A model generated the notes under the pieces. That model saw only the letters and a program-made list of their open reading frames with translations. It was not told the DNA's origin and did not search any database. The position numbers were made by a program, and so were the translations under genes. From Oscillospiraceae bacterium (GTDB lineage Bacteria; Bacillota; Clostridia; Oscillospirales; Oscillospiraceae), in assembly GCA_017440065.1 (NCBI GenBank), contig JAFSHY010000059.1, positions 1 to 49,046 on the forward strand: 49,046 bases of DNA, written 5' to 3'. Below, piece by piece: positions 43,501 through 49,046 of this stretch. How positions within the stretch are numbered: the first letter of the stretch is position 1; each line of letters opens with the position of its first letter.

Positions 43501-43958
43501 TGGAGCGGCAGAAGAAGCGGTACAGCTTCTTCAAGGCAGCCCTGTATTTCAAGCATAACAGCCGCCGGGTGAAAACGAAAAAAGACCGGCTGATCAAACT
43601 GTACAGCAAGCTGTACTCTGCGGAAACGCTGTACCGACGGTTTATCGAAAGCGCAACGCTGTACAATGCGCCGGAGAACGGATATTACATCTGTCTGGAG
43701 AGCAAGCACGGCATTCAAAAACAGATCTTTGAAAAGGCACTGTTTGAGAATACCTGCTATCTCGCCTTTGAGGGCAGCGAGCATCCTGTTCCCGATCAGA
43801 CTGAAACGGTTCTTCGGAAGATCTATCAGGACGATCTGCAGCCTACGCCTGCGTATAAGCAGTCGATGAAGTCAAACTTTGTCCGCACCTGCGCGCAGGA
43901 CAATTCGGAAGAATTGGACGCAACTGCGGAGGAGGAAGAGACTGCGGAAGAGATCTGA
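40506..43958 (+). CDS. multidomain GT2 glycosyltransferase-LicD-like protein with two tandem degenerate LicD domains
   Basis: A 1150-residue protein. Residues 1-330 or so are a GT2 domain (IKVSVIVPVYNVEDYL, VVNDGSPDNS, GFVDSDDYVD). A LicD/fukutin-like domain follows (about 370-590) with acidic metal residues in HDLDMDVGV near 414. Two more LicD units, about 280 residues apart and very similar to each other, occupy about 590-870 and 870-1110. In both, the usual PWDDDID motif reads PWDQNIN (D634-N638 and D914-N918), losing two of three acidic residues, so they may bind rather than transfer phosphocholine. GTG 40506 is chosen because GGAGG lies eight bases upstream; ATG 40500 and 40491 are poorly placed. 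Confidence 0.85.
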   Translation: MGNIKVSVIVPVYNVEDYLPRCLDSLVNQTLQEIEIIVVNDGSPDNSQAIIDDYAERYPEKIRPFIKENGGLSDARNFGVQYARGEYIGFVDSDDYVDIDMYERMCKKADDTGAQVVVCPLSHEYSNRTRKTFYNEIVFGKSVRQSPKLLAYANSFAHNKIYQRAFWNEHRFEFPLRQWFEDSHLIYNVMLLANKVELVNFPFMHYVRDREESITNRFDMRLFDIFKSANSIITFYKEQGAFEELREELEYICLRHVLARLPNMRRCPDHAESRRFVREMVALLDGAFPDWRNNRYVAKRPKSLHGRLSSMVYRSEFLMNVYVSVPNWMISCLRGGLQGLRKAKKLAVHLIPGRKKRQERKAEESKNLKRRFIQKNGMAVLNEVQTILSDMGIVSFADFGTCLGLVREGQLLAHDLDMDVGVIATPEQREQIRIALEQRGYKLWRQYRYQENPVEESYHYRRVKIDLNFYEMTKDYARTWLFYSKPGHVYENSWTRHVVQMTYSPINGVKYEEFGGYRIALPEDPELLMVEKYGPSWRIPDTGWIYWQSPAAEMLEEVGYFKTVKYDSSVYVDKEAEYAEQNQERLAFIRELQESKLTVLSAVRQACETLNLRYYLGEGTLLGAVRHGGMIPWDQNINLWMPRSDCEKLLREGQQVLGEDFVIQHGCVNPNYFVPYIKIRHRDNSFFCDKKLSRKTEDNGPCIEIYPLDSVPAKDPKLLKKQVGRYRFFKAALYMKHHSRRVKTKKDKLIKLYTKLYSAETLYRRFMETATMYNAEGNEYYICLESKHGVNKQIFEKALFENTQYIRFEGSEYPVPDQAESILQTIYNNYLQPTPAFKRTLKSDYICLRHLPGSENTQPTAYEKWLLENRELQESKLAVLSAVREACKELELRYWLGEGTLLGAFRQGKMIPWDQNINLWMLRSDCERFLKEADAALGEEYVIQHGSVNPDYFVPYIKVRHRDNSVFHDKTLVEKTENNGPCIEIYPLDSVPAQDPKALERQKKRYSFFKAALYFKHNSRRVKTKKDRLIKLYSKLYSAETLYRRFIESATLYNAPENGYYICLESKHGIQKQIFEKALFENTCYLAFEGSEHPVPDQTETVLRKIYQDDLQPTPAYKQSMKSNFVRTCAQDNSEELDATAEEEETAEEI

Positions 43959-43988
43959 TCTCCGATTTTATTCTGACCCGGCAAAATG

Positions 43989-44018
43989 GTATGCAGCTGC
44001 TTTTCAGCGGCTGCATAC
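43989..44018 (+). terminator. hairpin after the multidomain protein gene
   Basis: GTATGCAGC (43989-43997) pairs with GCTGCATAC (44010-44018), followed by GTTTGTC. The T-tract is weak, so termination may be partial. Confidence 0.5.
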
Positions 44019-44064
44019 GTTTGTCCCGGTTTCGGCAGCGCGGCGGGGTGAAAGACCTCACTGC

Positions 44065-44093
44065 TTGAATACCTCCCACTATTGTGGTATGGT
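44065..44093 (+). promoter_or_regulatory. tentative promoter of the second GT2-LicD gene
   Basis: TTGAAT (44065-44070), 17 bases, TATGGT (44088-44093), in the 222-base gap before the next gene. Match is modest. Confidence 0.35.
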
Positions 44094-44180
44094 AGTTACA
44101 ATCCTATGAGATCCCGTCGCTGTTTCTGCGGAATCAAGCGCTGCAGGGGATCGTTGAGTCTGATCTGAGGAGGTGTCCGA

Positions 44181-45950
44181 TTGGCGCAAATCAAAGTTTC
44201 TGTGATCGTTCCTGTTTACAATGTGGAACAGTATCTGTCCCGCTGCCTGGACTCGCTGGTAAATCAGACGCTGGAGGAAATCGAGATCCTTGTGGTCAAT
44301 GACGGCTCTCCGGATCGGTCGCAGGAGATCGTTGACCGCTATCGGGAACGTTATCCGGAGAAGATCCGTCCGTTTATCAAGGGAAACGGCGGCCTTTCCG
44401 ATGCGCGGAATTTCGGCATCGAACGGGCAAACGGTGAGTATCTGGCCTTCGTGGACAGTGATGACTATGTCGATATCGATATGTTCGAAAAGCTCTATGC
44501 CCGTGCAAAGGAAACGGATGCGGATGTGGTGTGCTGTCCCTTCGTCTATGACTACGGGACCGTTCAGAAAAAACGGTTTTTCTCCGGGAAGGAGCATCTC
44601 TTCGGTCATCCTGCTGCGGAATCGCCGGAGATGCTGAAACAGGCGAATTCCTATGCGTGGAACAAGATCTACCGCCGCAGCTTTTGGCAGCGCGGCAATT
44701 ACCGCTTCCCCAAGGGGCAGTGGTTTGAGGACAGCGCGCTGATCTACGGCCTGCTGCTGGATGCGGATCGGATCGAATGCGTCAATATCCCGTTTTATCA
44801 CTACGTCAAAAATCGGGAAGACTCCATTACCAATCGCGTGGATCCCCATATCTATGATATTTTCAAATCCTGCGAGAGCATGATCGCGGCTTTCCGTGCA
44901 AAATATGCGGAGCATGAGGCACTGCGGGAAACTGTGACGGATCTTTGCGTGATGCACATTTTTGCCCGTGTACGGGAGCTGACCCGTGCCAAAGACCGAA
45001 AGTTGGCGAGGAATTTCCTGCGGGATGCCTATCGGTTTTTGAATGAAAAGCTTCCCGACTGGAAGACCTGTGCTGCGGTCAGCCCGCAGAAGGGTGACCC
45101 CCTTGACAAGCGGCTTTATAAGCTGGTTTGCCGCCATCGGACATTGACGATGCTTGGTTTCTCTGTTCCTTCCGGCCTGCGGAAGCAGCTGATGCAGCTG
45201 CCGCAGCTGGCAAAACGGATCGTGAAAAAGCTGCGATCCATGTGTCGGCGCCTGCTGTGCAAAGAACCCTCGCATGATGAAACACTGCGGCGGTTGGTAC
45301 AGAGGGACGGAATCTCTATGATCGTATCGATCCAGCAGCTCCTTCGGGAACTGGGACTGGTATCCTTTGCGGATTTCGGTACGCTGCTGGGTCTGGTGCG
45401 GGAAGGGAAGCTGCTGGAGCATGACAAGGACATCGACATCGGTGTTGTGCCGAACGATGCCTCCGATCTGCCGCGGCTGCGGGTCGCCATGGAACGGCAC
45501 GGCTTTACGCTCTGGAGGCGGTATTGCCTTGGAGAACAGATCGTCGAGGAATCCTATAAGCGGAAGGATCTCAAGGTGGATCTGAACTATTACCGAATGG
45601 AAGAGAACTGCGCAAAAACATGGCTGTTCTACCGAAAGCCCGGTTTCCGCTATGAGAAGAGCGAGCAGCGGCATGTGGTGGAGATGACCTATTCCCCCAT
45701 TCGGGAAATGACGTCTGTGAAGGCAGCAGGGAAAACAGTTGTGATCCCTGCCAATGCGGAATGCCTGCTGGAGGAAAAGTACGGCGCCGCATGGAAGAAG
45801 CCGGATCGGGAGTGGATCTACTGGAAGTCGCCTGCGGCGAGACCGATCGAAGCGCAGGGGCATTTTGTCCTGTTTGAATATGAAAGCGATATCCCCGCAG
45901 ACCGGGCATGGCAGGCGTGGACAGAACAAAACGCACCGAATGAACCATAA
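44181..45950 (+). CDS. GT2 glycosyltransferase-LicD-like fusion protein
   Basis: A 589-residue paralogue of the first half of the preceding protein. It has a GT2 domain (IKVSVIVPVYNVEQYL, VVNDGSPDRS, FVDSDDYVD) in residues 1-330, then a LicD/fukutin-like domain (about 370-580) with ADFGTLLGLVREGKLLEHDK and the intact acidic motif DKDIDIGV. It likely adds a sugar and a phospho-substituent to a surface glycan at the cytoplasmic face. It starts at TTG 44181, with GGAGG seven bases upstream, and aligns with the N-terminus of its neighbour. The two genes probably arose by duplication, with extra LicD units added in the first. Confidence 0.87.
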   Translation: MAQIKVSVIVPVYNVEQYLSRCLDSLVNQTLEEIEILVVNDGSPDRSQEIVDRYRERYPEKIRPFIKGNGGLSDARNFGIERANGEYLAFVDSDDYVDIDMFEKLYARAKETDADVVCCPFVYDYGTVQKKRFFSGKEHLFGHPAAESPEMLKQANSYAWNKIYRRSFWQRGNYRFPKGQWFEDSALIYGLLLDADRIECVNIPFYHYVKNREDSITNRVDPHIYDIFKSCESMIAAFRAKYAEHEALRETVTDLCVMHIFARVRELTRAKDRKLARNFLRDAYRFLNEKLPDWKTCAAVSPQKGDPLDKRLYKLVCRHRTLTMLGFSVPSGLRKQLMQLPQLAKRIVKKLRSMCRRLLCKEPSHDETLRRLVQRDGISMIVSIQQLLRELGLVSFADFGTLLGLVREGKLLEHDKDIDIGVVPNDASDLPRLRVAMERHGFTLWRRYCLGEQIVEESYKRKDLKVDLNYYRMEENCAKTWLFYRKPGFRYEKSEQRHVVEMTYSPIREMTSVKAAGKTVVIPANAECLLEEKYGAAWKKPDREWIYWKSPAARPIEAQGHFVLFEYESDIPADRAWQAWTEQNAPNEP

Positions 45951-45992
45951 CCGTCAGAGGGCTTTGGAGCAGACAGAATCCCGGAGATGCAT

Positions 45993-47150
45993 ATGAAAAA
46001 GAAAATCGTCTTCTTTTTACGCAACGTTGCCAAAAATTTCATACAGCAGTGGATCCTGCCTGCGGCCTATGAGCTGGAGCGGCTGCGGTATCGGGGCGAG
46101 AAGACGCTCTATGTCTTTGCTGATGCCCACCATACCTCGCTGCCCTTCAGCCTGCAGGCCATGCACGATCGTGTGCGGCGTTTGGGAATCGAGCCGGTAT
46201 GCCATTTTTATGATTATACCCACGAGGGCGCAGTTCGAAGCCTGATCCACGCGATCCAATTTATGAAGCTGCGGGCGCGGGCGAAATACATCTTTATCTG
46301 CGATACCTTCCTCCCTGTCTCTTCCGGCAGGCGGGATCCCGAAACGGCCATCGTGCAGCTCTGCCATTTTTCCGGTCCGTTCAAAAAGATCGGCTATGCC
46401 ACGGAGGATGACGTGCCTGCCTATTATAAAGGCAATGTATTCCGCAACTATGATCTGGTCACGGCGTCTTCGGAACTGTATGTCCCGCTGCTGACGGAGG
46501 CCATGCGGCAGGCGGAGGGCATCGTGCAGCCCCTGGGTGTCAGCCGTTCCGATGTCTATTTTGACAGCGGTTGGGTCGAAGGCTGCAGAACACGTTTTTA
46601 TGAACAGTATCCCGATGCCGCGGGGAAAAAGATCCTGCTGTGGGCGCCTACCTTCCGCGGAAAGGCGGTGGCGCCGGACGCGCTGGATAACGGAAGGCTG
46701 CTCCGTTTGCAGGAGGAACTGGGGGAGGACTGGCTGGTGCTGATCAGACATCATCCCCATGATGACGCGGTGGCGGCAGATCCCCGCCAGCGATCCAACT
46801 GCAGCATTCCGACAGAGCAGCTGCTTCCCGTTGTGGATCTTCTGATCACGGATTATTCCACCACAGTGCTGGATTACCTGACCTTTGATAAGCCTTTCCT
46901 GCTCTACGCGCCGGATCTGGATGCGTATGAGAAGACCCGCGGATTCTTCGTGGATTACCGCAGCATCACGCGGAATCTGGTGGAGGATCCCGCGAAGCTG
47001 GGCGAAACCGCTGCCCGCGTCTATCGGGAATGGGAAAGCGGTGACCGCGAGGAGATCCGCCGCTGCAGAGAACGGTTCGCAAAAGCCTGTGACGGCCATG
47101 CCACGGAGCGGATCCTTCGGTATCTGGATGCCTGTTCGGAACAGAAATGA
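45993..47150 (+). CDS. CDP-glycerol glycerophosphotransferase-like protein
   Basis: A 385-residue GT-B-fold polyol-phosphate transferase of the TagB/TagF family. Visible segments are [18 protein letters not shown] near 135, [12 protein letters not shown] near 215, VLIRHHPHD near 248 and [20 protein letters not shown] near 280. It differs clearly from the copy at 27223 and lacks its membrane helix. It may add glycerol-phosphate or a similar unit to the polymer handled by the GT2-LicD proteins and the ABC exporter upstream. ATG 45993 is chosen because GGAG lies six bases upstream; ATG 45987 is adjacent to that site. Confidence 0.85.
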   Translation: MKKKIVFFLRNVAKNFIQQWILPAAYELERLRYRGEKTLYVFADAHHTSLPFSLQAMHDRVRRLGIEPVCHFYDYTHEGAVRSLIHAIQFMKLRARAKYIFICDTFLPVSSGRRDPETAIVQLCHFSGPFKKIGYATEDDVPAYYKGNVFRNYDLVTASSELYVPLLTEAMRQAEGIVQPLGVSRSDVYFDSGWVEGCRTRFYEQYPDAAGKKILLWAPTFRGKAVAPDALDNGRLLRLQEELGEDWLVLIRHHPHDDAVAADPRQRSNCSIPTEQLLPVVDLLITDYSTTVLDYLTFDKPFLLYAPDLDAYEKTRGFFVDYRSITRNLVEDPAKLGETAARVYREWESGDREEIRRCRERFAKACDGHATERILRYLDACSEQK

Positions 47151-47247
47151 CAGAAAACGCATCCATTCCGCAAAATCACACTATCCAACCGCGGGAATTT
47201 GTGATACTATCAGAAAAACCAATCAAAAACCCCGGAGGTTTCCCCAT

Positions 47248-47849
47248 ATGAATCTTGTTTGTCTTGATCTGGAAGGCATGCTGATCCCTGAGATCTGGAT
47301 CGCCTTTGCAGAGGAATCCGGCATTCCCGAACTGCGCCGCACGACCGCGATGAGCCGGACTATCAGAAGCTGATGCGCTTCCGCATGAAGATCCTGAAGG
47401 AGCATGGCCTCGGCATCCGTGAGATCCAGCAGACCATTGCCAAGATCGATCCCATGCCCGGTGCGGTGGAGTTCCTCGATGAGCTTCGCGCCACCTGCCA
47501 GACCATCATCCTCAGCGATACCTTTATGGAATTCGCCACGCCCATGCTGCCCAAGCTGCACTATCCCACCCTCTTCTGCCACAATCTGGAGATCGCGGAG
47601 AACGGTGAAGTTGTCGGCGTGAAAATGCGCAAGGACGGCAGCAAGCTGGAGACCGTCCGCGCCATGCAGTCCATCGGCTTTGATACCATCGCCTTTGGCG
47701 ACAGCTTCAATGACCTGGGCATGATCCGCGCCAGCAAGAAGGGCTTCCTCTTCCGCACCACAGAGCAGATCAAAAAGGATTATCCCGAGATCCCTGCCTT
47801 TGAGAGCTATGATGATCTGATGGCCGCCATCAAAGATGCGCTCAAATAA
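47248..47849 (+). pseudogene. thrH: thrH-like phosphoserine phosphatase/homoserine phosphotransferase, frameshifted
   Basis: Two frames together match ThrH, a HAD-family enzyme. Residues 1-33 ([20 protein letters not shown], including D7 and E9) lie in one frame. The rest ([39 protein letters not shown]) continues in another from about 47347. A single missing base after ACGACC explains this; restored, the protein has about 200 residues, the normal ThrH length. No slippery heptamer is seen, so programmed frameshifting is unlikely. It is either a recent inactivation or a sequence error. GGAGG lies nine bases before ATG 47248. Confidence 0.85.
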
Positions 47850-47855
47850 ATCAGT

Positions 47856-47887
47856 AACCGCCGTGTCGGCAAGACACGGCGGTTTTT
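47856..47887 (+). terminator. thrH terminator
   Basis: AACCGCCGTGTC (47856-47867) pairs with GACACGGCGGTT (47873-47884), followed by TTT. Confidence 0.9.
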
Positions 47888-47915
47888 GGTTCTCGGAATA
47901 TGCTTGGGAAGAATG

Positions 47916-47944
47916 TTGAAACAAAAAATATTCTGTGTTAAACT
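47916..47944 (+). promoter_or_regulatory. promoter of the HTH-type gene
   Basis: TTGAAA (47916-47921), 17 bases, TAAACT (47939-47944). Confidence 0.6.
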
Positions 47945-47974
47945 AAATAATAAAATCGAAAGGGGCTGTGCTGC

Positions 47975-48514
47975 ATGGCAAGAGTATCCACCAAAGCCAA
48001 TAAGAATGCCTATCAGACCACGCGGGAGGCGCTGCAGCTGACGCGGGAAACGGCTTCCGAACTGCTGGAATCCATCACACCGGAACGGATCGAAAAAATC
48101 GAGCATGAACGCTCGCTGCCGCATCCCGATGAGGTGCTGGTCATGGCGGAGAAGTATAGGAAGCCGGAACTCTGCAATTATTATTGCGCGCGGCAATGCC
48201 CCATCGGGCAGCAGTATGTTCCGGAGATCCAGGTGAAGGAGCTTTCACAGATCGTGCTGGAGATGCTGGCCTCTCTCAATTCCATGCACCGCAGGCAGGA
48301 ACGGCTGATCGAGATCACGGCCGACGGAAGGATCTCGGGCGATGAACTGAATGACTTTATCTTCATTCAGGAGGAACTGGAGCGGATCTCCGTCACGGTG
48401 GAAACGCTGCAGCTCTGGTCGGAACGGATGCTGGCGGACGGTATCATCGATGCGGAGCAATACCGCGCCTGCAAGGAAAAACGGGAATCCAATTTGCTGC
48501 AAAAGGAGAAATAA
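47975..48514 (+). CDS. XRE-like helix-turn-helix protein of unknown role
   Basis: A 179-residue soluble protein. The N-terminal 65 or so residues resemble a divergent XRE helix-turn-helix (ALQLTRETASELLESITPER, then KIEHERSLPHPDEVLVMAEK). It continues with a cysteine-containing motif (CNYYCARQCPIGQQY, about 67-81) and long charged helices that may form a coiled coil. Such proteins are common in Oscillospiraceae; the cysteines could bind metal. ATG 47975 has AAAGGGG about nine bases upstream. Function unknown; DNA binding is an inference from the fold pattern. Confidence 0.65.
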   Translation: MARVSTKANKNAYQTTREALQLTRETASELLESITPERIEKIEHERSLPHPDEVLVMAEKYRKPELCNYYCARQCPIGQQYVPEIQVKELSQIVLEMLASLNSMHRRQERLIEITADGRISGDELNDFIFIQEELERISVTVETLQLWSERMLADGIIDAEQYRACKEKRESNLLQKEK

Positions 48515-48540
48515 CGGGGGCTAATTTGCTGCGGCGGTTC

Positions 48541-48569
48541 TTTATTCCGCAGCGCGCCTGCCGTATAAT
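48541..48569 (+). promoter_or_regulatory. candidate promoter of the flotillin gene
   Basis: TATAAT (48564-48569) is perfect; the -35 position (TTTATT, 48541-48546) is weak. A CTGCGG/CCGCAG stem precedes it and may end the upstream transcript. Confidence 0.45.
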
Positions 48570-48639
48570 GAGCATACAGCAAACAAATTGCGAAACCGCC
48601 GCGGGAACTGCCCGCGCGCAGAAAGAAAGGAGCATGAAA

Positions 48640-49046
48640 ATGGAATATGCAATTGCCGGTATCGTTTTGGCTGCGGTGATCCTGATCATTTGCAGCGGCT
48701 ATGTCAAGGCACCCCCGGATACAGCCTTTATCATCTCCGGCTTCCGGAAGCCCCGGATCCTCATCGGTAAGGCCGGTGTCCGTATCCCGTTCCTGGAGCG
48801 GCTCGATAAGCTGTCGTTAAAGATGTTCTCCGTGGACGTCAAAACGACGGACTTTGTACCCAATGCGGAATATATCAATGTCAAGGTGGACGCCACCGTG
48901 AAGATCCGCATCGGTCAGAGTCAGGAAATGATGACCCTTGCCTCCAAGTTCTTCCTCAATGAGAATGAGAGCATGATCATCAGCCGCGTGCAGGATACGC
49001 TGGAAGGCAATATGCGTGAGATCGTGGGTCAGATGCGGCTGGAGGA
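48640..49046 (+). CDS. flotillin/SPFH-domain membrane protein (5' part)
   Basis: The frame is open to the window edge, giving 135 residues of a longer protein. An N-terminal membrane helix (MEYAIAGIVLAAVILIICSG) is followed by the start of an SPFH/band-7 domain (DTAFIISGFRKPRILIGKAG, then PFLERLDKLSLKMFSVDVKT). This resembles FloT/YuaG-type flotillins, which scaffold membrane microdomains. ATG 48640 is chosen because AAAGGAG lies seven bases upstream; ATG 48634 is too close. The gene is truncated by the end of the window. Confidence 0.85.
   Translation, partial: MEYAIAGIVLAAVILIICSGYVKAPPDTAFIISGFRKPRILIGKAGVRIPFLERLDKLSLKMFSVDVKTTDFVPNAEYINVKVDATVKIRIGQSQEMMTLASKFFLNENESMIISRVQDTLEGNMREIVGQMRLE

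Noticed and set aside
40284..43784. Very long minus-strand open frame opposite the GT2-LicD gene
   Set aside because: It mirrors the high-GC coding strand, has no ribosome binding site or recognisable domain, and its protein is rich in His, Gln and Leu as expected from antisense reading.
47340..47380. Programmed ribosomal frameshift in thrH
   Set aside because: No slippery heptamer or downstream structure is seen, and ThrH is not known to need frameshifting.

Overview
The window looks like a chromosomal stretch of a GC-rich, spore-forming anaerobic member of the Clostridia, probably of the Oscillospirales type. The taxonomic call is an inference. It rests on a sporulation set (spoVT, a SpoIIQ-like M23 protein, the holB-ricT pair), good Shine-Dalgarno sites, sigma-A-like promoters and short GC-rich palindromic repeats typical of gut Clostridia. 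No rRNA, tRNA, CRISPR array, integrase or transposase gene is visible.

Region 1 (1-7.2 kb) is housekeeping and sporulation: a ferritin-like protein, a SpoIIQ-like protein with a sigma-F/G-like promoter, a palindromic repeat element, ricT, holB, spoVT, a CCA-adding enzyme and two small unknown genes. Two genes here share an almost identical promoter block with fixed spacing.

Region 2 (7.2-26.1 kb) is the most interesting block. A tandem double-TetR regulator is divergent from a five-gene oligopeptide ABC transporter. Next come eight enzymes without signal peptides: four beta-lactamase-fold serine hydrolases, a transglutaminase-like protein, two dipeptide epimerases of the enolase superfamily and an M55 D-aminopeptidase. 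A 40-codon ORF and a ribbon-helix-helix regulator close the block. It reads as an enlarged system for importing and dismantling peptides that contain D-amino acids, such as cell-wall peptides. It recalls the Bacillus dppA-dppBCDE-ykfABCD locus, but with serine hydrolases in place of the Ykf peptidases. The two regulators appear to control separate halves: mirrored operators flank the transporter promoter, and a palindrome next to an identical TTGACA-N17-TAGCAT promoter precedes both the enzyme operon and the ribbon-helix-helix gene.

Region 3 (26.1-27.0 kb) is a gene graveyard, with the tail of a TetR-like gene abutting an argininosuccinate lyase remnant that lacks its N-terminus and its central signature segment.

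Region 4 (27.0-35.5 kb) holds a CDP-glycerol glycerophosphotransferase-like gene overlapping a YidC-sulfatase fusion, an orphan glycyl-radical-activase-like radical SAM gene with a small proline-rich partner, and a NagB-like/ceramidase-like gene pair.

Region 5 (35.5-47.2 kb) looks like phosphorylated surface-glycan synthesis. A hybrid regulator (XRE DNA-binding domain fused to a degenerate IspD-like cytidylyltransferase) is divergent from a LicC-like cytidylyltransferase and an organophosphate transporter. Then come an ABC polysaccharide exporter, two GT2-LicD fusion proteins (one with two tandem degenerate LicD domains) and a glycerophosphotransferase-like protein. The window ends with a frameshifted thrH, a small HTH-type protein and the start of a flotillin gene.
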